DNA of 64,000 nt from Nitrobacter winogradskyi Nb-255 (GCF_000012725.1 NC_007406.1:2756001-2820000), one strand, 5' to 3'; counted from the first letter of the stretch, positions 45,740 through 55,377 are shown. Notes: generated from the letters alone by a model not told the origin. Made by a program: numbers and translations.

Positions 45740-45872
45740 ATAGAGCCCACCCGCTTCCGATCAATCAGAACAGGAGCTCCACGGTTTTGGTTTGACGCGT
45801 TCTCTTCATGCGGGACCGTATCCCATCCCCGGGGGGTCAAGCCCGGGGACATGCTTCGCTCGGACACGCGGT
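45740..45872. repeat. Dispersed hairpin module A (decayed) and module B, long form
   Basis: A decayed module A (TAGAGCCC...GGAGCTCC) is at 45740-45779. Module B long form with the inner hairpin CCCCGGGGGGTCAAGCCCGGGG is at 45794-45872. They lie upstream of the small exported protein gene. Confidence 0.75.
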
Positions 45873-46069
45873 AGAGCGCGCTGAGGCCCGATCAACATCA
45901 TCGCGAGCGGACGCGATGCGCGGCGCCGTCCCGACGCCGAGAAAGCCACCCGCTCCTTCTTCGACCTCTGGATTGTTTCGCTTCGCGCACAGAGCCGGCG
46001 CGAACCGATGAATTGATCTCCACCTCGCAAATCGCGAAACGGCGTGTTCAACCCTGCCCTATACGGCTT
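45873..46069. other. Intergenic remainder before the Lys-rich gene
   Basis: With the repeats above, this makes a 349-base gap. A short minus-strand open frame through it (to 46051) has no family likeness and continues into the repeat, so I see no gene here. Confidence 0.4.
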
Positions 46070-46528
46070 TTAGTTGCCGTCCTCTCCCGCGCCCGACGTG
46101 GCCTGATCAGCATCGCCATAGGATGAAGCCGCGGGCTCCGGCATCGCCCAGCTGGTTTCCGGCACAACCGTCGCCTTGGGTTTTGGCGCAGCCCGCTTGG
46201 CGACCGCCTTCTTCGTCGACGCCCTGCGCTTGGCCGCCGGCTTCTTCGCGGCTTTTCCAGGGGATCGCTTCACCGACTTCTTGGCCGACTTCTTGACTGA
46301 CTTCTTGGCCGATTTTTTAGCGGGTTTCCCCGGAGACTTTCTGGCGGACTTCTTCACGGATTTCTTTGCAGGCCTCTTGGCCGCCTTCTTCTTCACCGCC
46401 TTCTTTTTCGAAGCTGTTTTCGCCGACTTCTTGACTGACTTCTTCGTGGACTTCTTGTTCGCCGCTACAGCCTTCTTCTTGCTCTTCTTGGCCTTAACGC
46501 CCTTCGCCTTGCTGGACTTCTTAGCCAT
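46070..46528 (-). CDS. Histone H1-like lysine/alanine-rich protein
   Basis: This 152-residue protein is mostly Lys, Ala, Ser and Pro in short repeats such as KKSVKKSAKK and KSPGKPAKK (residues 2-115), like the C-terminal domain of eukaryotic H1 and bacterial Hc1/AlgP-type proteins. It should bind DNA or RNA through charge. The last 35 residues are acidic and unlike the rest (PETSWAMPEPAASSYGDADQ). ATG 46528 follows AGGAGGATCACG. It begins 35 bases after glcF on the same strand, so it could be transcribed with glcDEF. The physiological role is unknown. Confidence 0.8.
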   Translation of the reverse strand: MAKKSSKAKGVKAKKSKKKAVAANKKSTKKSVKKSAKTASKKKAVKKKAAKRPAKKSVKKSARKSPGKPAKKSAKKSVKKSAKKSVKRSPGKAAKKPAAKRRASTKKAVAKRAAPKPKATVVPETSWAMPEPAASSYGDADQATSGAGEDGN

Positions 46529-46563
46529 CGTGATCCTCCTGTGGCCGCTGATCATTCGTCAGA

Positions 46564-47877
46564 TCAATTCAGCCCTGGCCGGGGGCCGCCCGTCGCCCAA
46601 TCGAGAAGCTCAATCGTGTGAACAACAGGGACCGACGTTCCGCCGGCAATCTGTATCATGCACCCGATGTTTCCGGCGGCAATCATGTCCGGCTTGACGC
46701 TTGCGATGTTGGCGACCTTCCGGTCGCGCAGTCGATCCGCAATGTCAGGCTGGAGAATGTTGTAGGTCCCCGCCGAACCGCAACACAAATGACTCTCCGG
46801 TATATCTTTCACCACGAATCCGTTCTTGAAAAGCAAATCTTTCGGAAGCTGCGTGATTTTCTGGCCATGCTGAAGTGAACAGGCGGAGTGATAGGCGATG
46901 ACGAGTTCGCTGCGACTTCCCGAAGCCGGCAGATCGAGGCTGGCGATATACTCCGTGATATCCTTGGCCAGGCTTGAGACTCTCGCGGCCGGTCCGGCAA
47001 AGTCGCGGTCTTCCCGTAACAGATAACCGTAGTCTTTGATGACGGTGCCGCAGCCGGAGGTCGTGATCAGGATGGCGTCGAGACCACCCCGCTCCGCTTC
47101 GCGGGTCCAGGCCTTGATATTGGCCCGCGCCCGCGCCAGAGCATCCCGGTCGTCGCCCATGTGATAGGCCAGCGCGCCACAACACTGTTCGTCCGCCACC
47201 AGCACCACCTCGACGCCGTGACGGGTCAGCAGGCGGATCGCGGCCTCGTTGATGCGCGGCGCCAGCACCTGCTGGGCGCAGCCTTGCAGCAGGGCCACGC
47301 GGCCCCGCCTCTTGCCCGTCGCTGGAAACACACGTCCCGCGGCCGCTCCGGGAGCGGGCAGCGACGCCGGCGCAAGCGCCAGCATCGCCTTGATCCTGCG
47401 CGGCAAGGTCGGCGTCACGCTCCCCTTCGCACCGGGCAGCAGCGCCGCGAATGGCCGCGCGAGACGCGCTAGGATCAGGCTGGCTCGAAAGACTTTCGGC
47501 CGCGGCAGCACGAAAGCGAGAACGGCTCGAAGCAGCCGTTCGGAAACCGGGCGCGCATAGTCCTTCTCGATCCTGACCCGCGCCTGATCCACCAGGTGCA
47601 TGTAATTGACCCCGGACGGACAGGTCGTCATGCAGGCAAGGCACGACAGACAGCGATCGATGTGCTTGACGACCTCGGCCGTCGGCGGCTCGTCGTGTTC
47701 GAGCATCTGCTTGATCAGGTAAATCCGGCCGCGCGGGCTGTCGAGTTCGTCGCCGAGCAGCACATAGGTGGGGCACGTCGCCGTGCAGAATCCGCAATGG
47801 ACGCACTTGCGCAGGATCTTGTCCGCCTCGGCGATATCAGGATCGCTCAGTTGAGCGGGCGTGAATTCGGTTCTCAT
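46564..47877 (-). CDS. glcF: Glycolate oxidase iron-sulfur subunit
   Basis: This 437-residue subunit passes electrons from GlcD/GlcE toward quinone. Two ferredoxin-type clusters are in the N-terminal part: CVHCGFCTATCPTY and CLSCLACMTTCPSG. Two CCG-type cysteine domains follow, with VADEQCCGALAYHMGD and SHLCCGSAGTYNILQP. This order is standard for GlcF. The start overlaps the glcE stop (ATGA). It is the last enzyme gene of a minus-strand glcD-glcE-glcF unit that oxidises glycolate to glyoxylate. Confidence 0.95.
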   Translation of the reverse strand: MRTEFTPAQLSDPDIAEADKILRKCVHCGFCTATCPTYVLLGDELDSPRGRIYLIKQMLEHDEPPTAEVVKHIDRCLSCLACMTTCPSGVNYMHLVDQARVRIEKDYARPVSERLLRAVLAFVLPRPKVFRASLILARLARPFAALLPGAKGSVTPTLPRRIKAMLALAPASLPAPGAAAGRVFPATGKRRGRVALLQGCAQQVLAPRINEAAIRLLTRHGVEVVLVADEQCCGALAYHMGDDRDALARARANIKAWTREAERGGLDAILITTSGCGTVIKDYGYLLREDRDFAGPAARVSSLAKDITEYIASLDLPASGSRSELVIAYHSACSLQHGQKITQLPKDLLFKNGFVVKDIPESHLCCGSAGTYNILQPDIADRLRDRKVANIASVKPDMIAAGNIGCMIQIAGGTSVPVVHTIELLDWATGGPRPGLN

Positions 47878-49124
47878 GAGATCGGCGTCCGCGTCAGCCT
47901 GCCGCGATTGAGAATGCTTCCGGGGTCGAAGCTCCGCCGCACCCGCTCGGCCAGCGCCGCGACCCCCTTTGCCTGCGGATGAAATACGTCAACGGTCCGG
48001 CGCAATTCCTCGCCGGCGCGCAGCAGCGTGGCGTGGCCGCCGAGCGGAGCGAGCCGGCGACGCAACGATGCGGCATATGCATCGACGACATCGACCGACG
48101 ACGGCAACGCCGCCCAGAGCAATCCGCCGGCCCAGTCGTAGATCACCTCGCCGCCGGTCTCACGCGCCAGCGCCTGTCCGAAGGCGCCCCCCGACGCCGG
48201 AGGACAGACAATCCTCCACACCGGCCAGCCGCCCAGCGGACCGTCGGCCGCGAAGGGCGCGACGTCGCGAACATCGCACCACAGCGCCGCCGATTCGGCA
48301 CCTTCAACAAGTTCGCCCGCCCCGAAAGGCGCAAGATGCGCCGCGAGCGCCGCGCCGCGATGAGCAACCGAGGCTGCGATGCCTTCCAGCCGCAGCAATG
48401 TCGCGGCCTGCCCCGTTGATGCGAGAACGGCCAACGCCCCCCGCGCCGCCTCGAGCGCTGTGCGCGACATGTGCGCCGCTCCCGACACGTCGTAGGGCGA
48501 TCCGAGCGCGGCCGTCATCGCCCGGTTGGCGGTGACATCATCAAGCCCGCGCAACACCAGCGTGCGCTCCGCCTCCGCCTTCGGCATCACCTTGAGCGTC
48601 ACCTCGGTCATGACCGCGAGCGTGCCCCACGATCCGGCCAGCAGCTTGCAGAGATCGTAGCCGGTGACGTTCTTCACCACCCTGCCTCCGGCCTTGAAAC
48701 CGTCGCCGAAGCCGGAGACCGCGTGAGCGCCGAGCAGATGGTCCCGCACGCCGCCCGCCTTGATCCGGCGCGGCCCCGCCAGCCCGGCGCCGATCATGCC
48801 GCCGATGGTGCCCCGCCCGGACCGGACGCCGAGCAACGCGGCGGTGTCCATCGGCTCGAACGCAAATTCCTGATTTCTGGAATCGAGCAGCGACACGACC
48901 TCGTCCAGCGGCGCGCCGGCCTGCACCGTAATGATGAGTTCATGCGGCTCGTAGCAGGTCACCGCGTTCAGCGCCGACACGTCGAGCACCGCGTCGGTCG
49001 TCATCGCATGGCCGATCGACCGCTTCGATCCGTGCCCGATGATCTCAAGCGGCTGGTCGCCCGCGACGGCGGCGCGCACCGCGTCTTCGACATCAGCGGC
49101 GTCGCCTGCTTTCAGGGTATCCAC
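47874..49124 (-). CDS. glcE: Glycolate oxidase FAD-binding subunit
   Basis: This 416-residue subunit has a PCMH-type FAD-binding fold without the full catalytic domain of GlcD. LEIIGHGSKRSIGH, the GVRSGRGTIGGMIGAGLAGP flavin segment and GGRVVKNVTGYDLCKLLAGSWG are typical GlcE motifs. GTG 49124 is used, since the nearby ATG is out of frame. The end overlaps glcF and the start lies 45 bases after glcD, so the three are one operon. Confidence 0.94.
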   Translation of the reverse strand: MDTLKAGDAADVEDAVRAAVAGDQPLEIIGHGSKRSIGHAMTTDAVLDVSALNAVTCYEPHELIITVQAGAPLDEVVSLLDSRNQEFAFEPMDTAALLGVRSGRGTIGGMIGAGLAGPRRIKAGGVRDHLLGAHAVSGFGDGFKAGGRVVKNVTGYDLCKLLAGSWGTLAVMTEVTLKVMPKAEAERTLVLRGLDDVTANRAMTAALGSPYDVSGAAHMSRTALEAARGALAVLASTGQAATLLRLEGIAASVAHRGAALAAHLAPFGAGELVEGAESAALWCDVRDVAPFAADGPLGGWPVWRIVCPPASGGAFGQALARETGGEVIYDWAGGLLWAALPSSVDVVDAYAASLRRRLAPLGGHATLLRAGEELRRTVDVFHPQAKGVAALAERVRRSFDPGSILNRGRLTRTPIS

Positions 49125-49169
49125 GTCATATGCCGATCATTGTGTGAAGCGCGTTGAACCATCATCCGA

Positions 49170-50663
49170 TCAGAATCTCGGCAGGTCCGGAAACGGCAGC
49201 CTGCCGCCATGCACATGAACGCGGCCGAGTTCGGCGCAGCGGTGCAGCGTCGGAAACACCTTGCCCGGATTGAGAAGACCTTGGGCGTCGAACGCGCATT
49301 TCAGCCGCTGCTGCTGGCTGAGATCGGCCTCGCTGAACATGTGCGGCATGAGCTCCCGCTTCTCGATGCCGACACCGTGCTCGCCGGTGAGGACGCCGCC
49401 CAGTTCGACGCAGCACCGCAGAATATCCGCGCCGAACGCCTCCGCCTTGTCCATCTCGCCGGGCTTATTGGCGTCATACAGAATGAGCGGATGAAGATTG
49501 CCGTCTCCCGCATGAAAGACATTGGCGACGCCGAGACCGTATTTTTCACTCAACTCGCGAATGCGCGCCAGCGCCCTCGGCAGCGCGCCGCGCGGAATGG
49601 TGCCGTCCATGCAGATATAGTCGGGAGAGATACGGCCGACCGCCGGGAAAGCCGCCTTGCGGCCGGCCCAGAACAGGTCGCGCTCCGCTTCCGAACCGGA
49701 AATCCGGCAGGTGGTCGATCCGCAGCCGAGCGCGATGGCCTCGACGCGCTTGATGAGTTCGTCGACCTCGATGCTCGAACCGTCAAGCTCGATGATCAGC
49801 AGCGCCTCGACATCGAGCGGGTAGCCGGCGTTGACGAAGGCTTCGGCGGCATGGATCGCCGGCCGGTCCATCATCTCCATGCCGCCGGGAATGATGCCGG
49901 CGCCGATGACGCGCGCCACGCATTCGCCCGCCGCTTCGACCTGTGAGAATCCGACCATCAGCGCCCGCGCGGTTTCCGGCTTCCGCAGAATGCGGACCGT
50001 GACTTCGGTGACGACGCCGAGCAAACCTTCGGACCCGGTGATGATGCCCATCAGGTCATAGCCCGCCTGCTCGGGCGCCTTGCCGCCGATGCGCAGGACC
50101 TCGCCCGACATCAGCACAAGCTCGCAGCCGAGCACGTTGTTCGTCGTCATACCGTATTTCAGGCAGTGAACGCCGCCGGAATTCTCCGCGATGTTGCCGC
50201 CGATCGAGCAGGCGATCTGCGACGAGGGGTCCGGCGCGTAGTAGAACCCGGCGTGGGCCACCGCCTGGCTGATGGCGAGGTTGGTGACGCCGGGCTCGGT
50301 GACCACGACGCGGTTATCGAAATCGATCTCACGAATGCGCTTGAACTTGCCGAGACCGAGCAGCACCGCGTCGGCCAGCGGCAGCGCGCCGCCCGACAGC
50401 GAGGTGCCGGAGCCGCGCGGCACCACCTTGATGCCGTTATCGAAGCAGTATTTCAGAACGCGCGACACCTGCTCCGTGGTTTCCGGCAACACCACCACCA
50501 TCGGCGGCTGCCGATAGGCGGTCAGGGCATCCGATTCATACGGCAACATTTCCGCCGCGCTGGCGATGACGCCCTCACCCGGCACGATCGCGCGCAAGTC
50601 CGCGACTATGGCGTCGCGGCGGTCGAGGACCGCTTGATCCGAGGCGGGCATCATGATGGTCAT
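49170..50663 (-). CDS. glcD: Glycolate oxidase catalytic subunit
   Basis: This 497-residue flavoprotein oxidises glycolate (or D-lactate). The FAD-binding PCMH domain has VVVLPETTEQVSRVLKYC, VPRGSGTSLSGGALPLADA, and GGNIAENSGGVHCLKYG. The C-terminal oxidase domain ends with VANVFHAGDGNLHPLILYD, GGVLTGEHGVGIEKRELMP and FDAQGLLNPGKVFP. It is the first gene of glcDEF. The region upstream (50664-51012) lies between it and the divergent cytochrome c gene. No GlcC-type GntR regulator is seen; a TetR gene is nearby but on the far side of the cytochrome. Confidence 0.95.
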   Translation of the reverse strand: MTIMMPASDQAVLDRRDAIVADLRAIVPGEGVIASAAEMLPYESDALTAYRQPPMVVVLPETTEQVSRVLKYCFDNGIKVVPRGSGTSLSGGALPLADAVLLGLGKFKRIREIDFDNRVVVTEPGVTNLAISQAVAHAGFYYAPDPSSQIACSIGGNIAENSGGVHCLKYGMTTNNVLGCELVLMSGEVLRIGGKAPEQAGYDLMGIITGSEGLLGVVTEVTVRILRKPETARALMVGFSQVEAAGECVARVIGAGIIPGGMEMMDRPAIHAAEAFVNAGYPLDVEALLIIELDGSSIEVDELIKRVEAIALGCGSTTCRISGSEAERDLFWAGRKAAFPAVGRISPDYICMDGTIPRGALPRALARIRELSEKYGLGVANVFHAGDGNLHPLILYDANKPGEMDKAEAFGADILRCCVELGGVLTGEHGVGIEKRELMPHMFSEADLSQQQRLKCAFDAQGLLNPGKVFPTLHRCAELGRVHVHGGRLPFPDLPRF

Positions 50664-51012
50664 GGGCAGGCGCTCCGCGATCGCGACCGGACCTTGCCGA
50701 TCGCCACAAAACCTTCCGGATCAACCATATTTCATCCGTTCTGTGTAGGCTCATCCGGACACCGCCACCGACGATGATAAAGGTACCATCGTAATGACAT
50801 CTGCCGGAGACTGTGGCAATCCGAGCCTGTCCTGGAACGAAATCACACTCGAATCGTTCTAAGATCGGTGTTATCTTCCGATTCTGCGGCTCGTATCAGA
50901 GGTTATGATGACCTACGAGTCACAGAGGCATGAGCACCCTTCCCTCTCCGGGAAGGCGGCAATTTCCCCAGCTTCAGCCCGAAGCCACTCACAAAGACTT
51001 CAAGAGGTCTCC
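50664..51012. other. Divergent intergenic region between glcD and the cytochrome c gene
   Basis: No gene is seen in these 349 bases, which should carry both promoters. Two weak inverted repeats are visible: ACGATG/CATCGT at 50771-50792 and CCTTCCC/GGGAAGG at 50938-50956. AAGAGGTCTCC before 51013 offers a ribosome-binding site for the cytochrome. Confidence 0.4.
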
Positions 51013-51414
51013 ATGAAAACGTTCGCCATCTCCGCACTGACCGTCCTGGGCGTCACGCTCGCAAGCGTGGGCACTTCGTCCGCTGGGGACGTAGAGGCCG
51101 GAAAATCAGCCTTCAACAAGTGCAAGGCATGTCATGAAATCGGCGAAGGCGCCAAGAACAAGGTCGGGCCGGAACTAAACGGCCTGGACGGACGCCACTC
51201 CGGCGCCGTGGAAGGCTATGCTTATTCGCCCGCCAACAAGGCTTCCGGCATCACCTGGACCGAGGCCGAGTTCAAGGAATACATCAAGGATCCGAAGGCG
51301 AAGGTCCCGGGTACGAAGATGGTGTTCGCCGGCATCAAGAAGGACAGCGAACTCGACAACCTCTGGGCCTATGTTTCGCAGTTCGACAAGGACGGCAAAG
51401 TCAAGGCGAAGTAA
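51013..51414 (+). CDS. Soluble periplasmic cytochrome c (class I, c2-like)
   Basis: This 133-residue protein has a signal peptide (about 1-23, SSAGD) and one haem site: KCKACHEIGEGAKNKVGPEL with CxxCH, and the axial methionine in PGTKMVFAG. The C-terminal LWAYVSQFDKDGK helix is typical of class I cytochromes c2. It carries electrons between the bc1 complex and terminal oxidases or reaction centres. ATG 51013 gives the signal peptide; the frame's earlier start at 50905 does not. It converges on the tetR gene, with nine bases between the stops. Confidence 0.92.
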   Translation: MKTFAISALTVLGVTLASVGTSSAGDVEAGKSAFNKCKACHEIGEGAKNKVGPELNGLDGRHSGAVEGYAYSPANKASGITWTEAEFKEYIKDPKAKVPGTKMVFAGIKKDSELDNLWAYVSQFDKDGKVKAK

Positions 51415-51423
51415 CGCCCGGCT

Positions 51424-52104
51424 TCAGTCCGTTTTATTCCCTGCCGGCGTCGTTGCCGGCAGGGCCGCCTGGACCACAAGACCGCGAGCGCGCGCATCCG
51501 TCACGCCGACCGCACGCAACGCCAGCAGGGTGGCGGCCTTCACCACATCGCGCAGCGACGCCTGATCCTCGAAGTCGGGCGCGAGCGGACCCACCAGCGC
51601 TTCATGCAGCGCGCCAAGCAGCGCGGTCGCGGCGAGCGACGTATCCTGCTGCGGCAGATGTCCAGCGCTGACGGCAGCTTTGATGCGCGTTTCAATCTCA
51701 CCGACGATGTCGCGGCGGCTTGCCAGCCGGCTCGCCGCCACATCCACGTCGACCGGTTCAGCCAGAATGCCCCACGCCAATTTGCGGTGAGAGACCATAT
51801 GCACGGCGACGGTGGCGATGGCGGCCGCAAGCGCCGAGGATGGACCGGGCGCGGCGTCAGCAGCGCCGCGTATGGCCGTCAGCTCATCCCGCACGACCTC
51901 CGCGATCAGTTCGGAAATCAGATCGGCTTTGGAAGGAAAGTAACGATAGACCGTACCGGCGGCGACCTCGGCACGAAGCGCGACCGGCGCGATCTGCACC
52001 GCCGCCATGCCCGCGTTGCCGGCTATATCCCGCGCGGCCGTCAGAATGGCGCGGCGGCGCGCCGCGAGGCGCTTCATCACCTGCTGGGTCCGCCGATACA
52101 CCAT
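51424..52104 (-). CDS. TetR-family transcriptional regulator
   Basis: This 226-residue regulator has an N-terminal helix-turn-helix: RRRAILTAARDIAGNAG, then VALRAEVAAGTVYRYFPSKADLISELI, the classic TetR recognition-helix region. The C-terminal ligand-binding part is not assignable. ATG 52104 is chosen; starts up to 52146 are less family-like. Its target may be itself or the neighbouring genes; nothing shows which. A strong hairpin at 51439-51464 lies within its 3' coding end. Confidence 0.85.
   Translation of the reverse strand: MVYRRTQQVMKRLAARRRAILTAARDIAGNAGMAAVQIAPVALRAEVAAGTVYRYFPSKADLISELIAEVVRDELTAIRGAADAAPGPSSALAAAIATVAVHMVSHRKLAWGILAEPVDVDVAASRLASRRDIVGEIETRIKAAVSAGHLPQQDTSLAATALLGALHEALVGPLAPDFEDQASLRDVVKAATLLALRAVGVTDARARGLVVQAALPATTPAGNKTD
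51439..51464. terminator. Perfect hairpin inside the end of tetR, possible terminator for the cytochrome gene
   Basis: CCCTGCCGGC and GCCGGCAGGG form a perfect ten-base stem with a six-base loop (GTCGTT), 25 bases after the cytochrome stop. No T-run follows, so intrinsic termination is uncertain. It is also translated as part of tetR. Confidence 0.4.
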
Positions 52105-52381
52105 GCGGGTTCCATGTCCCTCGCGCGCCCGCTCGAACAGGAGCAACGCGAGTCAGAACGTAGCGCTTTCGAACCGCCGCGAAAGTCCGCGAAATGCCGC
52201 CTGAAGGACTGAACACCTATTCAAAACGGAAGGCAAGCAACTTTGCGCGATAGCTCAGCCAGCCGGCCTCGACGCCGCTGACGTGTTGCGACGATTGCCT
52301 GCGCTGCCCGCCGCGCCCGCATCACCCATGCGCAGCCACCGCGCGCCACCACAGGCACCACGATGGCGTCAACATTCGACT

Positions 52382-52537
52382 TTAGAAATGCAGCATCTTG
52401 AATACGCCGAGGCCGGAAAGGCCGACGAAGATGAGATAGACGGCGACGAGCAGATTGAGAAAACGCGGCATCAGCAGGATCAGGACGCCTGCAATCAATG
52501 CGACGATAGGCTGGATGTGGGCTGCCGTGATGACCAT
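52382..52537 (-). CDS. Small membrane protein, DUF3096
   Basis: This 51-residue protein was found by reading the minus strand: it begins MVITAAHIQPIVALIAGVLI, continues through LLMPRFLNLLVAVYLIFVGL and ends KMLHF. HIQPIVALIAG plus MPRFLN is the DUF3096 pattern. Two hydrophobic helices span nearly the whole length. GGAGG stands nine bases before ATG 52537. Function is unknown. It is upstream of tetR on the same strand, with about 280 bases between, and divergent from the DUF1236 gene. Confidence 0.85.
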   Translation of the reverse strand: MVITAAHIQPIVALIAGVLILLMPRFLNLLVAVYLIFVGLSGLGVFKMLHF

Positions 52538-52637
52538 AAGGAAACCTCCGCGGGATGCCGTTTGCGAATCGCAGAAAACTTTATCCGCCCCGCCGGCTTC
52601 TTAACAGGAGGCCCGCGACCCTGGCGGACTCCCCTTC

Positions 52638-52665
52638 ATTTGCGGCTCCTTGCAGCGCCGCAAAT
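52638..52665. other. Inverted repeat between the DUF3096 and DUF1236 genes
   Basis: ATTTGCGGC pairs perfectly with GCCGCAAAT across a ten-base loop. It lies in the shared divergent upstream region and might be an operator or leader hairpin. No further support. Confidence 0.35.
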
Positions 52666-52795
52666 CGCCCCCGGACTGCCGCCCCGCGCGGGAACGATGG
52701 CAGGCGGGATGAATTGGCATGACATTCAACTGACGGCGCGAAAAACGTCCGACCTCAAAATCCAAGACCAAACCAGGACCCAACGGAGGCTCACC

Positions 52796-53173
52796 ATGCG
52801 GAATACCGCTCTGGCTTTTGCCGCGCTGGCAACCGCGACCGGCGCCGGGCTCAGCGTTCACGCGCAAGGCAACACGATCGGCACCGCGCCTTCAACCGGC
52901 ATGGTCGTCACCCAGCCAGTGGAAGTGGAAGCCGGCGGCGGTATCACTCAAGAACAGCGCCGGGCGTTTCGCGACTATGTCGCGACCGAGCGCGTTCCCT
53001 CCTTCACCGTTTCGCAAAATATCGTTGTCGGCGCGGTGCTGGCCGACGAAGGCGTCAGCCTTTACGACGTGCCGCAGCGTTTCGGCGCGACGCCTTATCG
53101 CTACACCGTCGTGAACGGGGAAACCGTTCTGATCGATCCGCGCTCACGCCGCATCATGCAGGTGATCGATTGA
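52796..53173 (+). CDS. Exported DUF1236-family protein
   Basis: This 125-residue protein has a signal peptide (about 1-23, SVHAQG). The mature part has ITQEQRRAFRDYVATERVPS, then VVGAVLADEGVSLYDVPQRFG and YRYTVVNGETVLIDPRSRRIMQVID. The final VLIDPRSRRIMQVI segment is the DUF1236 hallmark. These are small periplasmic proteins of unknown function, abundant in Bradyrhizobium relatives. GGAGG precedes ATG 52796. It converges on glyS with 17 bases between. Confidence 0.88.
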   Translation: MRNTALAFAALATATGAGLSVHAQGNTIGTAPSTGMVVTQPVEVEAGGGITQEQRRAFRDYVATERVPSFTVSQNIVVGAVLADEGVSLYDVPQRFGATPYRYTVVNGETVLIDPRSRRIMQVID

Positions 53174-53190
53174 TCAAGTGATCGACTTCA

Positions 53191-55374
53191 TCAATCCTGT
53201 ATCTTCGAGAAATCGGCGACGGTGCGCGTGGCGGCGCGGATTTCATTGAGCAGCCTGAGGCGATTTTCGCGAATCTTCGGATCGGCGTCGTTGACCTTCA
53301 CCTGCTCGAAGAAGGCATCGACGGCGGGACGCAGCTTCGCCATCGCGGACATCGCGGCGGCGAAGTCTTCGGTCGCAACGGCGGCGCTCGCCTCACGCTT
53401 CACCTGATCAATGGCAGCGCCGAGCGCCTTCTCTTCGCCCAGCGTATAAAGCGAGGCATCCGGCGCGCCGTCGAAGCTGCGCTTGTCCTTTTTCTCCTCG
53501 ATGGCGAGGATGTTAGAAGCGCGCTTGGTGCCCGACAGCAGGTTCTTGCCGTCGTCGGTGTCGAGGAATTTTCCGAGCGCCTCGACGCGGCGGACGATCA
53601 TGAGGAGATCGTCCTGTCCTTCCAAAGCAAACACCGCATCAACAAGATCGTGCCGCGCGCCCTGCTCGCGGAGCTGAACTTTGAGACGATCGGCGAAGAA
53701 GATGAGGAGGTCTTTCACAAAAACCGCTGCGACGGCACTTTCAAGTGCCGCTTCAATGGAATGAGAGCCGCCGTACTGATTCAGCCAACGCTGTCGCGCC
53801 TCACCGACGAGATCGGGTTTCTGTTCCTCAAGTAAATTGAGTGCTTCTGCCGTGATATGACGGAGCTTTAGCTGAAGACCGTTGTTTACCACCAGCCTGA
53901 TCACCCCGAGCGCCGCCCTTCGCAGCGCATAGGGATCCTTGCTGCCGGTCGGCTTTTCATCAATCGCCCAGAAGCCGACCAGCGTGTCGATCTTGTCGGC
54001 GAGCGCGACCGCGATGCTCACGGGATCGCTTGGTACGCGGTCGTTCGGGCCCTGCGGCTTGTAGTGCTCCTCGCAGGCGGCGGCGACGGACGCATCCTCG
54101 CCCTGCGCAAGCGCATAATATTTCCCCATCAGCCCCTGCAACTCGGGGAATTCGCCGACGACTTCGGTCAACAAATCCGTCTTGCACAGCCGCGCGGCGC
54201 GCTTCGCCTTCTCCACGTCCGCACCGACCAATGGCGCGATCTCGGCCGCCAGCCGCTCGATGCGAGCGATGCGCTCCGCTTGCGTTCCGAGCTTTTCATG
54301 AAACACGATCTGCTCGAATTTCGGCAGCCGGGCTTCGAGCTTTGTCTTGAGGTCTGTCTCGTAGAAAAACTTCGCATCCGCCAGCCGGGCGCGAATGACG
54401 CGCTCGTTGCCCGCGATGATCGCCTCGCCGCCGTCCGACGCTTCGAGATTGGCGACGAGAAGGAATCGGTTGGCGAGTTTTCCCGATTTCGGATCGTTGA
54501 CGACAAAACACTTCTGGTTGTTGCGAATGGTGGCGCGGATCACTTCGCCCGGAATCGACAAAAATTCTTTATCGAACGAACCCATCAGCACCACCGGCCA
54601 TTCGACGAGACCGGACACCTCATCGAGCAGCGCCTGATCCTCGACCAGCTCATAGCCTTGCGCGAACGCCAGTTCTTTCGCGTCAGCCAGGATGATATCC
54701 TTGCGCCGCTGCGGATCGAGCACGACCTTCGCGTCATGCAGCTTCGCCTCGTAATCCTCGAAGCGGCGCACGCTGAATTCGCCCGGCGCCATGAAGCGAT
54801 GCCCGCGCGTCGCCTGCCCGGCTGTGATGTCGGCGACGTCGAACGGCACCACCTCCGGCTCCTCCGTCTCCATGCCGAAAGTCGCGATGATGGAATGCAG
54901 CGGCCGCACCCAGGTCAGAGCGCCCGGCTTCGCCGAGCGCTCGCCCCAGCGCATCTGCTTCGGCCACGGAAAGGTGCGCACGATCACAGGCAACAATTCC
55001 GCCAGCACGTCGATCGCGGGCCGGCCCGGCCTTTCGATCAGCGCGACATAGAAATCGCCCTTCTTCGGATCGCGCTGGATCTTGGCCTCGTCCAGCGATG
55101 TCAGCCCTGCGGCTTTCAGAAAACCCTGCACCGCAGCGTCGGGCGCGCCGACCTTCGGCCCCTTGCGCTCGTCCTTGAGATCGGGCTGGCGCGCGGGAAT
55201 GCCGTGCACGGTGAGCGCGAGGCGGCGCGGCGTGACGAAGGCTTTCGCACCCTCATAGACGAGCCCCTCGGCGACGAGCTTGTCGGTGACCATCCGGCGC
55301 AGATCGTCCGCCGCCTTCGCCTGCATGCGCGCGGGAATTTCCTCGGAGAACAGTTCCAGCAGAAGATCAGGCAT
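53191..55374 (-). CDS. glyS: Glycyl-tRNA synthetase beta subunit
   Basis: This 727-residue subunit pairs with GlyQ in the alpha2beta2 enzyme and carries tRNA-binding functions. It opens [20 protein letters not shown] and shows [40 protein letters not shown] ([12 protein letters not shown]) and [26 protein letters not shown] motifs. The C-terminal part is an anticodon-binding helical domain. Length is typical. It lies three bases after glyQ. A long antisense frame across it is spurious. Confidence 0.96.
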   Translation of the reverse strand: MPDLLLELFSEEIPARMQAKAADDLRRMVTDKLVAEGLVYEGAKAFVTPRRLALTVHGIPARQPDLKDERKGPKVGAPDAAVQGFLKAAGLTSLDEAKIQRDPKKGDFYVALIERPGRPAIDVLAELLPVIVRTFPWPKQMRWGERSAKPGALTWVRPLHSIIATFGMETEEPEVVPFDVADITAGQATRGHRFMAPGEFSVRRFEDYEAKLHDAKVVLDPQRRKDIILADAKELAFAQGYELVEDQALLDEVSGLVEWPVVLMGSFDKEFLSIPGEVIRATIRNNQKCFVVNDPKSGKLANRFLLVANLEASDGGEAIIAGNERVIRARLADAKFFYETDLKTKLEARLPKFEQIVFHEKLGTQAERIARIERLAAEIAPLVGADVEKAKRAARLCKTDLLTEVVGEFPELQGLMGKYYALAQGEDASVAAACEEHYKPQGPNDRVPSDPVSIAVALADKIDTLVGFWAIDEKPTGSKDPYALRRAALGVIRLVVNNGLQLKLRHITAEALNLLEEQKPDLVGEARQRWLNQYGGSHSIEAALESAVAAVFVKDLLIFFADRLKVQLREQGARHDLVDAVFALEGQDDLLMIVRRVEALGKFLDTDDGKNLLSGTKRASNILAIEEKKDKRSFDGAPDASLYTLGEEKALGAAIDQVKREASAAVATEDFAAAMSAMAKLRPAVDAFFEQVKVNDADPKIRENRLRLLNEIRAATRTVADFSKIQD

Positions 55375-55377
55375 CGC

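Noticed and set aside
45806..46051. 81-codon minus-strand frame upstream of the small exported protein.
   Set aside because: Half of it is repeat sequence; no ribosome-binding site or family likeness.
46564..51414. Possibility that the glc genes, Lys-rich gene and cytochrome form a recently acquired island.
   Set aside because: No integrase, tRNA, insertion sequence or flanking direct repeats, and codon use looks like the surrounding genes.
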